Source: Flavobacterium sp. 83
GTDB lineage: Bacteria > Bacteroidota > Bacteroidia > Flavobacteriales > Flavobacteriaceae
DNA: 64,000 nucleotides
Assembly: GCF_000744835.1 (NCBI RefSeq)
Contig: NZ_JQMS01000001.1
Span: 1,550,001-1,614,000 of the forward strand
Direction: 5' to 3'
The translations under genes were made by a program, and so were the position numbers. Positions 45,593-54,299 of the stretch are shown here, piece after piece; position 1 is the stretch's first letter; every line of letters begins with the position of its first letter. The notes under the pieces were generated by a model. It was not told the DNA's origin, ran no database searches, and worked only from the letters and a program-made list of their open reading frames with translations.

Positions 45593-45624
45593 ACTGCTCG
45601 ATCCTATATTTTAGGTTGAGCAGT
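45593..45624 (-). terminator. Terminator after the second skp gene (minus strand)
   Basis: ACTGCTC pairs with GAGCAGT around a partly paired loop. On the minus strand a run of nine T follows. It lies between skp (45649) and murI (start 45534). Confidence 0.85.
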
Positions 45625-45648
45625 CTTTAAACTATTTGTGTGTTATTT

Positions 45649-46149
45649 TTAGAAACCTAAATCTTTTTTCACATCAGCAGTCAAGTTTGGACCGTCAGCT
45701 AATAAAAGTGTAGAACCATCTAACACATATTGAAATCCTTTTGCTTTACCTACTTTTTGGATAGAAGTTCTTACTTTTTCCATTAAAGGTTTTACGATAT
45801 CAGATTCTTTTTGTTGTAATTCTTTTTGAGCATTGTCTCTAAAATCAACAATTCTTTTTTGCATATCTTGAACTTCTTTAGAACGTTCTCCATTTACAAC
45901 CTCAGTAACTGTTGCAGATTCTGCTTCGTATTTTTTTAATTTTGCTTGGTACTCTTCAACCATTTTTTTGTAATCTGCATCGTATGTACCACTTAATTTT
46001 TCAAGTTGTTTTTGTGCTTCTAACATAGCTGGCATTTTTGCCATAATTTCACTCACATCAACATGAGCAGTTTTTGCTTGTGCGTTAATAGTTTGGTTTG
46101 CACCAAATAAAAGTATTGCAGCAATTAGTAAAGTTTTGATTTGTTTCAT
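45649..46149 (-). CDS. OmpH/Skp family periplasmic chaperone
   Basis: A 166-residue exported protein with signal peptide ending INAQA. It shows the Skp layout: a short strand (KTAHVDVSEIMAKMPAM), then a long alpha-helical hairpin rich in Lys, Glu and Gln, and a closing strand (KGFQYVLDGSTLLLADG). Skp trimers hold unfolded outer-membrane proteins in the periplasm for delivery to BamA, encoded two genes upstream. Its gene follows the longer OmpH-like gene by 43 bases. Confidence 0.9.
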   Translation of the reverse strand: MKQIKTLLIAAILLFGANQTINAQAKTAHVDVSEIMAKMPAMLEAQKQLEKLSGTYDADYKKMVEEYQAKLKKYEAESATVTEVVNGERSKEVQDMQKRIVDFRDNAQKELQQKESDIVKPLMEKVRTSIQKVGKAKGFQYVLDGSTLLLADGPNLTADVKKDLGF

Positions 46150-46192
46150 CGTTTTTAAAATATTTAGTATTAATTTTTGTTAGTATTTTCTT

Positions 46193-47386
46193 TTATTTTT
46201 TTTCTTTTGATTTTTTAAGAGCTTCTCGTACTTCTAATATTATTTTTCTTTTTTCTTCTAATACTTTTTTACGATCTTCTAATACTTTTTTACGGTCTTC
46301 TAAAATTTTCGCTTTTTGCTCTATTTGTTTCTCTTTAGCATTTTCTGTAATTTTTTTTGTTTCTACTTTAATAGAGTCAGTAGGAACTGTTTTAGCTTTT
46401 AATTCTTCTGTTTTAGAAGAGGCAGAAATCGTGCCAGCTTTTTTTGCTTCTCTTTCTTCGAGTAATAATTGTCTTTTTTCTTCAACTGCTTTTTTGCGAT
46501 CTTCCACAGTTTTTTGTCTCAAATCCATTTGCTTTTGTCTTGCCTCGGCAGCAGCAATTTTAGAGGCTTCTATTTGTTCTGCTTTATCGGTTGTTGGTGC
46601 AATTTTATTACTTTCAGTTGCAATATCTCCCGTTTTTTTAGAATCTCTTTCTGATTGGAGTTGTTTTCTTCTTTCGTCAAATTCTTTTTTCTTCTCCTCC
46701 TGAAGTAATTTTCTGTCAGCTATAATTTTGTCTCTGGCTGCTTTTTTTTCATCCAATGCTTTTTGTCGATCCGCTAAAGCTGGATTTGCATCAAGAGCAT
46801 CTTCTTTATTTTCTTTGGCTTCTTCTTCTTTTAGTTGCTTTTTGCTTAATTGTTCTCTCTTTTCAGTTCGGTTTATTATACGTAAAACTTGATCGCTAAC
46901 ATCAAATCTTTTTGCTGAAAAAAGCATGGTTAAATCAGAAGATTTGTCAAAGATAAAGTCATATTTTTTTGCTTCGGCAATATCTTGAACAGCAGTGAAA
47001 ACTTGATCTTGTATTGGTTTTGCAAGCATTGATTTTTGTTGAATCAAATCTCCATTGGAGCCAAATCTTTTTTGCTGATAATCTAAAGATTCATTTTCAA
47101 GGAACTTAATTTCTGTTTCTCTTTCATTTATAAGTTCTTTTGTCAATAAGGCTTGTTCTGCTTTTAAAGCATTTTTTAACTTATCGATTTCAATTTTTTT
47201 TACTTCAATCTCTTGTTTCCATTTTTGAGCTTTTTGCTCTAATTGGATTTTTGCTTCCGTATAATCCGGTACATTTTGAAGGATATACTCCATATCTATA
47301 TACCCTATTTTGGTACCTCTAGTTTGCGCATGGGATTTACTTACTACAAGCAGTGCTAAAAATATAAATAAAAATTCTTTTCTCAT
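46193..47386 (-). CDS. OmpH/Skp-like protein with long charged coiled-coil tail
   Basis: A 397-residue exported protein. Residues 1-170 form a Skp-like domain (KIGYIDMEYILQNVPDYTEA, then a helical hairpin, then YDFIFDKSSDLTMLFS). The remaining 220 residues are a low-complexity, highly charged coiled coil built of DRKK/EEKRK units, more than doubling the usual Skp length. Near the C-terminus LEDRKKV is repeated in tandem. It lies between bamA and the standard skp gene. Role as a chaperone is established for the family; the role of the tail is unknown. Confidence 0.85.
   Translation of the reverse strand: MRKEFLFIFLALLVVSKSHAQTRGTKIGYIDMEYILQNVPDYTEAKIQLEQKAQKWKQEIEVKKIEIDKLKNALKAEQALLTKELINERETEIKFLENESLDYQQKRFGSNGDLIQQKSMLAKPIQDQVFTAVQDIAEAKKYDFIFDKSSDLTMLFSAKRFDVSDQVLRIINRTEKREQLSKKQLKEEEAKENKEDALDANPALADRQKALDEKKAARDKIIADRKLLQEEKKKEFDERRKQLQSERDSKKTGDIATESNKIAPTTDKAEQIEASKIAAAEARQKQMDLRQKTVEDRKKAVEEKRQLLLEEREAKKAGTISASSKTEELKAKTVPTDSIKVETKKITENAKEKQIEQKAKILEDRKKVLEDRKKVLEEKRKIILEVREALKKSKEKK
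46253..46310 (-). repeat. 21-bp tandem repeat in the OmpH-like tail
   Basis: Nearly three copies of a 21-base unit (46253-46273, 46274-46294, then a partial copy) encode repeated LEDRKKV heptads. The units differ by one base in the first two copies. The repeat could expand or contract in frame and change tail length. Confidence 0.75.
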
Positions 47387-47424
47387 AACTTTAATGTATT
47401 AGAAAAATTTTTAACTAATTTATT

Positions 47425-50094
47425 TTAAAATTGTTGTCCAATGATGAAATGAGTTTCCCATCCATTTGGCTTAGTTGTACCTGGTAAGGCATCGAAACCA
47501 TAACCGAAATCAATTCCTAATAATCCAAACGCAGGCATGAAAACACGTAAACCAGCTCCTGCAGAACGACTTAATGCAAATGGATTATAGCTTTTGAAAT
47601 TAGCATAAGAAGAACCAGCTTCTAAAAACGTTAATGCATAAATTGATGCCGATGATTTTAATGTTATAGGATAACGCATTTCCAATGAAAATTTGTTATA
47701 AACTGTAGCTCCAATTTGTTCTCCAGCACTGTTTACTGGTGTCAAAGAGTTGTTTGGATATCCTCTTAATTGAATGGTTTCTCTACCATCCATAGAATAA
47801 TTTGCTAATCCGTCACCACCCACATAAAATCTTTCAAATGGAACAACACCTCTATTTTGGTTATATGCTCCAAGGAATCCAAATTCGGTTAAAGTTCGCA
47901 ATACTAATTTACCATAAATTTTTGTGTACCAGTCGCCTTTGAACTTAATTTTGTAATATTCTAACCAATTAAATTTCTTCTGATCTACTTTTGCAGGATC
48001 AGCGGCAGCATCTTGATAGTTAGAAACTTTATTTGGAGTAGGGTTTGTTGTACTAGGAATGACTTCAACATAATCTCCTTCATTGACTTGAATACCGTTT
48101 GATCCAGTATAAGTTGCACCCGTGTATTTATATTTATATTCTTCTTTATCACCTAATGTTGCATAATCAGTCCCGTTTATCAACGAGTAAGGAGGTGTTA
48201 ATTTCGCTGAAATGCTAAACTCCGAACCATACGTTGGGAAAATAGGATTTACCCCTTTGTTGCTTCTTGTTAATCCTACTGTATAAGCAAAATTTCTAGA
48301 AGTTCCATTTCCAAATGTGAACAATCCTGTGTTGTAATTATGTAAATCATAATGTTGGTAACTTATGGATTGTGACAGTACAAAGAAATCATCTGGCACA
48401 GTTAATCTTTTGGCTAAACCAACAGATAAAGTCAGGATATTAAAGCTTTTGTTTTTGTCTACTTTGTAAGTTATATAATTATTTAAAAATTGCTTGCTAT
48501 ACGATAATGACGTACTGAATTGAACAGGTTTTTTTCCGCCAAACCATGGTTCAGAAAACGACATACTGTAGGTTTGAAAGTAAGTACTTCCTTGTAATCT
48601 CAAAGAAACTTTTTGTCCGTCTCCCATTGGTAAAGGTTTGTATGCTTCTTTGTTTAAAAGGTTTTTTGCAGAGAAATTGTTAAAAGACAATCCCAATGTT
48701 CCTATGAAACCGCCTCCGCCATAACCACCTTGTAGCTCTATTTGACTAGAACCCTTTTCAACAAGATTGTACTCTATGTCAACAGTTCCGGCACCGGAAT
48801 CTACATTTTTAAATTTTGGATCAATTGCTTCAGGATCAAAGAAACCTAACTGTCCAATCTCTCTTATGGTTCTTACAAGTTCTTCTTTACTGTATTTTTC
48901 TCCAGGTTTTGTTCTTAATTCTCTGTAAATTACATGGTCATTAGTTTTGTCGTTTCCTACAACTGTAATTTTGTTGAAATAAGCCAACGGACCTTCAGTA
49001 ACTCTGATTTCAAAATCGATAGTGTCGTTAGCTGTCTTTACTTCTACAGCATTTATATTCGAAAATAAATAGCCATTATTTTGGTATAAATTGGTAATGT
49101 CTTCGCCATCTGGTTTAGATTTATCAGCAATTCTTTTTTCAAGAAGCACACCATTATATGTTTCCCCTTTTTTGACACCTAATATTCTGCTCAATAATTG
49201 ATCTGAATAAATAGTGTTTCCTAAAAATTTAATGTTTCCAAAATAGTATTTATTTCCCTCTTCTACATTTATTTTAATAGACAAAGCATTTTTGCTTTTG
49301 TTGTAAGTGACTGAATCTGAAATTATTCTTGCGTCACGGTACCCTTTTTCTTTGTAAGCAGCAATTACTTTTTCTAAATCGGTTTTGTATTTTGCTTGAA
49401 TGAATTTCGATGCTTTTAATAGACGAATTGGGTTTTTTTGTTTGGTGTCTTTCATTGCATTACGCAATGCTTTGTCTGAAAGTTTTTCATTTCCAACAAA
49501 GTCAATATTGCTAATCTTTATTTTATCACCTTTGTCAATATTCACAAGCATATTAACCTGATTAATTGTTGTAGTGTCTTTGGTGGTATTAATGGTTACT
49601 TTAGTGTTGTAAAAACCATCTTTTTTGTATTTATTTTCAATGTAGTTTTTAGTCGTAGTAATTAAATTTTCGTTGACAATTTTATTTTTGGTAAGGCTAT
49701 TATCCTTAATTAAAGCCTCGGTTTTATTTTTCTTAATTCCCGCAAATTTTACCTGATTTAACTTAGGTAATTCTGCAATATTTAAATCTAAATAGATGCT
49801 GTCATTTTGTATTCGGTTAACATAAAAAGAGATCTCATCAAAAAGCCCTAATTTTCCAAGTTTTTTTATGGCGCTGCTTATTTCTTCACCTGGGATAGTT
49901 ATTTCTTGTCCTTTTTGAAGTCCTGCAAAAGTTACTACGGTCTGAGAATTGAAACTTATTTTTCCAACAACTGCTACATCTGCTAAAATGTATTTTTTTC
50001 CTTGATCAAAAGGAACTCTTTCTTGAGCCTTAATTTGAGTAAAACTACCAAAGATTAAAATTGTAAGGACTGTTTTTATGCTTTTATGTAACAC
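47425..50094 (-). CDS. bamA: Outer-membrane protein assembly factor BamA
   Basis: An Omp85-family protein of 889 residues when started at GTG 50094, 7 bases after the uppS stop; this places LHKSIKTVLTILIFGSFTQI at the N-terminus as the signal peptide. Longer readings to 50226 run inside uppS. Five POTRA domains fill about 30-460, followed by a 16-strand barrel with GGGFIGTLGLSF and the VPFERFYVGGDGLANYSMDG lid region. It ends HFIIGQQF with a C-terminal aromatic. BamA inserts beta-barrel proteins such as SprA, PorG and RemB into the outer membrane. Confidence 0.95.
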   Translation of the reverse strand: MLHKSIKTVLTILIFGSFTQIKAQERVPFDQGKKYILADVAVVGKISFNSQTVVTFAGLQKGQEITIPGEEISSAIKKLGKLGLFDEISFYVNRIQNDSIYLDLNIAELPKLNQVKFAGIKKNKTEALIKDNSLTKNKIVNENLITTTKNYIENKYKKDGFYNTKVTINTTKDTTTINQVNMLVNIDKGDKIKISNIDFVGNEKLSDKALRNAMKDTKQKNPIRLLKASKFIQAKYKTDLEKVIAAYKEKGYRDARIISDSVTYNKSKNALSIKINVEEGNKYYFGNIKFLGNTIYSDQLLSRILGVKKGETYNGVLLEKRIADKSKPDGEDITNLYQNNGYLFSNINAVEVKTANDTIDFEIRVTEGPLAYFNKITVVGNDKTNDHVIYRELRTKPGEKYSKEELVRTIREIGQLGFFDPEAIDPKFKNVDSGAGTVDIEYNLVEKGSSQIELQGGYGGGGFIGTLGLSFNNFSAKNLLNKEAYKPLPMGDGQKVSLRLQGSTYFQTYSMSFSEPWFGGKKPVQFSTSLSYSKQFLNNYITYKVDKNKSFNILTLSVGLAKRLTVPDDFFVLSQSISYQHYDLHNYNTGLFTFGNGTSRNFAYTVGLTRSNKGVNPIFPTYGSEFSISAKLTPPYSLINGTDYATLGDKEEYKYKYTGATYTGSNGIQVNEGDYVEVIPSTTNPTPNKVSNYQDAAADPAKVDQKKFNWLEYYKIKFKGDWYTKIYGKLVLRTLTEFGFLGAYNQNRGVVPFERFYVGGDGLANYSMDGRETIQLRGYPNNSLTPVNSAGEQIGATVYNKFSLEMRYPITLKSSASIYALTFLEAGSSYANFKSYNPFALSRSAGAGLRVFMPAFGLLGIDFGYGFDALPGTTKPNGWETHFIIGQQF

Positions 50095-50101
50095 TAAAAA
50101 A

Positions 50102-50842
50102 TTATTTAATTTGTTCACTTGTTTTTCCAAATCTACGTTCTCTTTTTTGATAACTAATAATAGCCTCATATAAATCTTGTTCTTTAAAGTCAGGCCACAA
50201 TATATCAGTAAAATATAATTCTGCATAGGCGATTTGCCACAACAAAAAATTACTTATTCTATGTTCTCCACTTGTTCGTATTAATAAATCTACATCCGGT
50301 AAATTTTGCGTGTAAAGATGCTCATTTATAATTGAATCGTCAATAGCGTCTATTGAAATTATATTATTTTTAACTTTACTACAAATGTTTTTAACCGCTG
50401 TGACTAATTCTTCTCTAGAACCATAGCTTAATGCCAGTGTTAATGTCATTTTCGTGTTGTCCTTTGTTTTATTTATTACGTCGAGAAGTTCCTTTTGAGC
50501 TGACTGTGGTAATTTTTCAAGATTACCTATTGCGTTTAGTTTGATGTTGTTTTTCTGGAGTGTTATAAGTTCCTTTTTCAAGGAATTTATGAGAACTCTC
50601 ATTAAAGTTTCGACTTCGAGTTTTGGTCTGTTCCAGTTTTCCGTAGAGAAAGCATATAAAGTAAGGTTTTGTATTCCTAATTTAGCACTGGCTTCAATTA
50701 TTTTTTTTACTGATTTTGTTCCACTTTCGTGTCCAAAAGCTCTCAAAAGCCCTTTTTGTTTTGCCCAACGACCATTACCATCCATAATGATGGCTAAATG
50801 TTTTGGTAGATTGGTTGTGTCTATCGTATTTAGTAAATCCAT
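50102..50842 (-). CDS. uppS: Isoprenyl transferase (undecaprenyl diphosphate synthase)
   Basis: A 246-residue cis-prenyltransferase making the C55 lipid carrier used for peptidoglycan and surface glycans. The catalytic Asp is D21 in HLAIIMDGNGRWAKQKG; YAFSTENWNRP and the terminal RTSGEHRISNFLLWQ motif are further hallmarks. ATG 50842, four bases after the porG stop, is preferred to an upstream ATG at 50878 that overlaps porG. It is followed closely by bamA. Confidence 0.96.
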   Translation of the reverse strand: MDLLNTIDTTNLPKHLAIIMDGNGRWAKQKGLLRAFGHESGTKSVKKIIEASAKLGIQNLTLYAFSTENWNRPKLEVETLMRVLINSLKKELITLQKNNIKLNAIGNLEKLPQSAQKELLDVINKTKDNTKMTLTLALSYGSREELVTAVKNICSKVKNNIISIDAIDDSIINEHLYTQNLPDVDLLIRTSGEHRISNFLLWQIAYAELYFTDILWPDFKEQDLYEAIISYQKRERRFGKTSEQIK

Positions 50843-50846
50843 TTCT

Positions 50847-51530
50847 TTATTCTGCACAGTAACAAGGTTTGTTTCCAAAGGTATAGGTTAGGGTCAATCC
50901 CGAAAACACATACCAGTCATTATTATTTAAATTTCCAAATCGTAACGTTTCTAAATTATTGTTTTTCGGGTTGCTTCCATCTAGATTATCCGTTAATGTA
51001 TATCTTGCCCCGACTTCTAAAGCTAATATAAAATTAGGTGTTATGTTTGATTTTATTCCCAGATTCATTGGTATTGCAAATGAACCAGCGCTCTTATCTT
51101 TCCGTGTTACACCGGACAAAATATATAATTCATCATATCTAAAATAGCTTATTCCAGAATATATATAAGGTGTGATTTTATTCTTCATTTCATGAAGATT
51201 AAAATCAAAAAAATTGAATTCAAGGCCTAAAGATACTTCTTTTATGCTATTTTCAAAACGATAACCCCTTTGGTTTCTTCCAGCTTCTTCAGAATCCAAA
51301 TCATTTGAGGTTATTTTTGATTGTGTGTAGGAAAATCTATAGGAATGTCTGGGGCTTTTGTTCCATTTATAAAGCAATCCTAAAGCAGGCTCGTTTGGAG
51401 AAATATAGCTTGTAGGACCAACATCTCCAATGTAGTTACTGCCTCCTGCAAAAATACCAATTTCATGAATTTGAGCATGAATTGCTAAAAATGGGAAAAC
51501 ACATAAAAATATATTAAAAATTTTGTTCAT
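50847..51530 (-). CDS. porG: PorG-like T9SS outer-membrane protein (DUF6089)
   Basis: A 227-residue outer-membrane protein with signal peptide ending HAQ and an 8-strand-type barrel: HEIGIFAGGSNYIGDVGPTS at the N-terminus and WYVFSGLTLTYTFGNK at the end. Its order before uppS, bamA, two skp genes and murI is the same as for porG (PG0189) in Porphyromonas gingivalis, where PorG contacts the PorK/PorN ring of the T9SS. Identification rests on that gene order and the barrel pattern. A strong promoter precedes it, so it leads the operon. Confidence 0.8.
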   Translation of the reverse strand: MNKIFNIFLCVFPFLAIHAQIHEIGIFAGGSNYIGDVGPTSYISPNEPALGLLYKWNKSPRHSYRFSYTQSKITSNDLDSEEAGRNQRGYRFENSIKEVSLGLEFNFFDFNLHEMKNKITPYIYSGISYFRYDELYILSGVTRKDKSAGSFAIPMNLGIKSNITPNFILALEVGARYTLTDNLDGSNPKNNNLETLRFGNLNNNDWYVFSGLTLTYTFGNKPCYCAE

Positions 51531-51546
51531 TTAGTTAAAATTGCGT

Positions 51547-51576
51547 GCAAATATAATAATTATCAATACGATTCAA
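51547..51576 (-). promoter_or_regulatory. Promoter of the porG-uppS-bamA-skp operon
   Basis: On the minus strand TTG (51576-51574), an 18-base spacer and TATATTTGC (51555-51547) match the Bacteroidota consensus. Transcription would start about 10 bases before the porG ATG. Confidence 0.75.
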
Positions 51577-51686
51577 TACCTATTGTAGTAATTGTGCCCT
51601 CTTTTGAGTAATTCACAATAAATAGGCATTAGATAAATCCAAACGTGAAAAATAGATGGAATCGTATAGTGTTTAACTAAAATGAA

Positions 51687-52571
51687 TTAATTTCTTCTGT
51701 CTTCTCCCCAAAGTAGTTTAGTGCGCAATGTTTTTAAAAAGGTCTCTTCCGGGATTTCTACCATATTTATCTGAAATGGAGTTTTCTTAATGGTTAGAAT
51801 AGATTCGTTTTTTACAGATGCAATTCTGGAATCAAGGGATACTAGGTATTGCTCTTCTCTACCGGAGACTTTTAATTTGATTTCTGTTTCGTCTGGGACA
51901 ACAAGAGGTCTGGCGTTGAGGTTATGTGGAGCAATAGGAGTTATTACTAAGCTTTTTACATCTGGTGTTAAAATAGGCCCCCCGCAACTTAAATTGTATC
52001 CTGTTGATCCTGTAGGAGTAGAAATAATTAAACCGTCTGCCCAATAGGAATTTAAAAACTCATCATTCAGGTATGTTTCTACTGTAATCATCGAGGTAGA
52101 ATCTTTTCTGCTAACTGAAATTTCGTTCATGGCAAAATTGATGTCTAATAGCGCTTCATTTTCGGGAGTGCAGGACAAGCTTAAGAGTGTTCTTTTTGAA
52201 ATGGTATATTTTTTGTCAATGACAAACCTCATAAATGCAGCAATATTCTCTTTTTGAACCGTAGCCAAAAAGCCTAATCGACCTGCGTTTATTCCTAGTA
52301 TTGGAACCCCAGAATTCCGAACTAGTGTAACGGCTCTTAAAATAGTTCCATCACCACCAATGCTTATTAGCATATCAAAACTTTTATCTAATTCAGTATG
52401 AGATGAAAAAGTTTTGTATTCCCGTTGTATTATTTTCTTTTCATAAAGCATTTTAAGAAATTCTGCTTCAATAACCATTTCAACATTATTTTTATTAAAG
52501 AAAACAAAAATGTCTTTTATGATTGGTTCTGTGCTTACAAGATAGTATTGTCCGTATATAGCTACTTTCAT
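51687..52571 (-). CDS. nadK: NAD kinase
   Basis: A 294-residue NAD kinase that makes NADP from NAD. The signature GGDGTILRA (72-80) binds the phosphate donor; NAGRLGFLA and the glycine-rich SAGGP-like YNLSCGGPILTPDVK motif are present. Length is typical. It lies 68 bases downstream of the CBS gene on the same strand and upstream of the porG operon, which has its own promoter. Confidence 0.96.
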   Translation of the reverse strand: MKVAIYGQYYLVSTEPIIKDIFVFFNKNNVEMVIEAEFLKMLYEKKIIQREYKTFSSHTELDKSFDMLISIGGDGTILRAVTLVRNSGVPILGINAGRLGFLATVQKENIAAFMRFVIDKKYTISKRTLLSLSCTPENEALLDINFAMNEISVSRKDSTSMITVETYLNDEFLNSYWADGLIISTPTGSTGYNLSCGGPILTPDVKSLVITPIAPHNLNARPLVVPDETEIKLKVSGREEQYLVSLDSRIASVKNESILTIKKTPFQINMVEIPEETFLKTLRTKLLWGEDRRN

Positions 52572-52639
52572 CTGTTGTCTAATAGTTATTTAGTTTTGTC
52601 TGTTAATTTATTGGGATAAATAACAAATTAAAGAGTAAA

Positions 52640-53299
52640 CTATATATTAAGGTATTTGTCCAAATAATCAGAACGTTCTTTTAAATTATTGATATAATTA
52701 TCTTCTTGATGCTCTGATATGATTTCATAATTATACCTCCTGAAAGTTTGTATAATTTCATTCATAGCTCCTAAACTTATTTTCATAGTTATTTGAACAC
52801 TTTGAACATCGGCTTCGGATATAAATAAACCCAAAAGCTTCCCGTTATTACTTTCAACAATTTGGGTAATCTGACTCATTGAGTAATCTAAAACTGGTTT
52901 TTTAACAACAATAATTCCGCCTGGTTCTTTTAGAAAAGGAGTTTCGTGAAAAAATTTCATGATGTCTTCTATTTCATAATAACCAACGTATTTATTGTTT
53001 TCGTCTAAAACCGGCACTAAGTTAGTGTGGTTTTTAGCGAAAATTTCTAAAACATCCAGCCAAATGGTATTGGTTCTTGTAAAAAATCCTTCAAGAGTAA
53101 ATCGGTAATCAGCTACTTTCTTATCGGTATCAAAAGTTTCTATATCGTCGGATGCAATACTGCCAATATAAATTCCCTCTTCAATCACTGGGAAGTGTGA
53201 AAAGTGCAATTCATCAAAAAACTCTTGAACAACCGCAATCGTATCATGGCTGTCAATCGCTTTAAAATCGTTGGTAATATATTCTGTTATTTCTGTCAT
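52640..53299 (-). CDS. CBS-domain protein
   Basis: A 219-residue soluble protein with two CBS domains at about 5-60 and 75-130, marked by FSHFPVIEEGIYIGSIASDD and LVPVLDENNKYVGYYEIEDI. The last 90 residues form an ACT-like alpha/beta region (GGIIVVKKPVLDYSMSQITQ). It is probably a nucleotide-responsive regulator. Its place between pdxJ and nadK recurs in bacteroidotes, which may hint at a link to cofactor metabolism; this is inference. Confidence 0.88.
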   Translation of the reverse strand: MTEITEYITNDFKAIDSHDTIAVVQEFFDELHFSHFPVIEEGIYIGSIASDDIETFDTDKKVADYRFTLEGFFTRTNTIWLDVLEIFAKNHTNLVPVLDENNKYVGYYEIEDIMKFFHETPFLKEPGGIIVVKKPVLDYSMSQITQIVESNNGKLLGLFISEADVQSVQITMKISLGAMNEIIQTFRRYNYEIISEHQEDNYINNLKERSDYLDKYLNI

Positions 53300-53365
53300 A
53301 AATCAATCGGCAATATTTCATGCAAAATAATCAAAAATAAGCAAAAACTCCTAAGTTTTACTTTG

Positions 53366-53373
53366 TATTTTTG
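53366..53373 (+). promoter_or_regulatory. -7 element TATTTTTG before pdxJ
   Basis: TATTTTTG lies 40 bases before the pdxJ ATG. A TATTTTTG on the minus strand at 53339-53332 could serve the divergent CBS gene. Neither has a clear TTG partner. Confidence 0.5.
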
Positions 53374-53412
53374 TTCCAATAAATAGTATTATCACAATCA
53401 AAAAGTGTTCCA

Positions 53413-54126
53413 ATGACAAAGTTAAGTGTAAACATCAATAAAATAGCTACTTTACGAAATGCTCGTGGAGGAAATGTTCCTGATTTATTAAAAGTCGCAA
53501 CCGACATTCAAAAATTTGGAGCCGAAGGAATCACCATACATCCACGTCCGGATGAGCGTCACATTCGCTATCAAGACGCCCGCGATTTGAAATCCATTGT
53601 TTATACGGAATATAATATTGAAGGAAATCCTGAAAAAACATTTATCGATCTCGTCCTCGAAATAAAACCTACCCAAGTGACTTTGGTTCCTGATGCTGTC
53701 GATGCGATAACTTCAAATGCAGGCTGGGATACGATAAAACATGCTGATTATCTTAAAGAGATTGTCCAGGAATTTCAACGCAATGGAATCAGAACATCTA
53801 TTTTTGTTGATCCGGTTCTCGAAATGATTGAGGGAGCGAAAAAAATTGGTACCGAAAGAATTGAATTGTATACCGAAGCATTCGCACACGAATACAGTTT
53901 GGGTAACGAAAGAGGCATACAGCCGTATATGGAATCAGCGATTTTAGCCAATCAAATAGGTTTGGGAATCAACGCTGGCCATGATTTGAGTTTGGATAAC
54001 ATTCAGTTCTTTAAAGATAACATACCAGGATTACTCGAAGTTTCTATAGGACACGCTTTAATTTCTGAAGCCATTTATCTGGGATTGGATAATGTGATTA
54101 ATATGTATTTGCAAAAATTAAAATAG
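53413..54126 (+). CDS. pdxJ: Pyridoxine 5'-phosphate synthase
   Basis: A 237-residue TIM-barrel enzyme making pyridoxine-5-phosphate from deoxyxylulose-5-phosphate and aminoacetone phosphate. Motifs include LSVNINKIATLRNARGG, ITIHPRPDERHIR and GLGINAGHDLSLDN, with the catalytic Glu in the QVTLVPD/EGNPEKTF region. The length is normal. It is divergent from the CBS/nadK genes and ends at a very strong hairpin. Confidence 0.96.
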   Translation: MTKLSVNINKIATLRNARGGNVPDLLKVATDIQKFGAEGITIHPRPDERHIRYQDARDLKSIVYTEYNIEGNPEKTFIDLVLEIKPTQVTLVPDAVDAITSNAGWDTIKHADYLKEIVQEFQRNGIRTSIFVDPVLEMIEGAKKIGTERIELYTEAFAHEYSLGNERGIQPYMESAILANQIGLGINAGHDLSLDNIQFFKDNIPGLLEVSIGHALISEAIYLGLDNVINMYLQKLK

Positions 54127-54147
54127 TTTGTCTTTTGGTCTAATTTT

Positions 54148-54192
54148 AAATAAGGCATTAAAATCAATATTTTTGATTTTAATGCCTTATTT
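54148..54192. terminator. 20-bp perfect-stem terminator after pdxJ
   Basis: AAATAAGGCATTAAAATCAA (54148-54167) pairs perfectly with 54173-54192 around a 5-base loop. A/T at both stem ends makes it functional in either direction. It lies 22 bases past the pdxJ stop. Confidence 0.9.
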
Positions 54193-54299
54193 ATTTGTGA
54201 AATATAGTAACGATTTGAAATAACTAAATAAAATAATAACCCAAGTTTTATTAGATTACAATTGTTTATCTTAGCATTTTTCTTGTTAAAATTATACTT

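Noticed and set aside
46431..46703. Plus-strand Ser/Phe-rich frame opposite the OmpH-like tail
   Set aside because: It is an antisense image of the charged coiled coil, with no promoter.
50095..50226. N-terminal extension of BamA
   Set aside because: It runs inside uppS in another frame; GTG 50094 gives a proper signal peptide just after the uppS stop.
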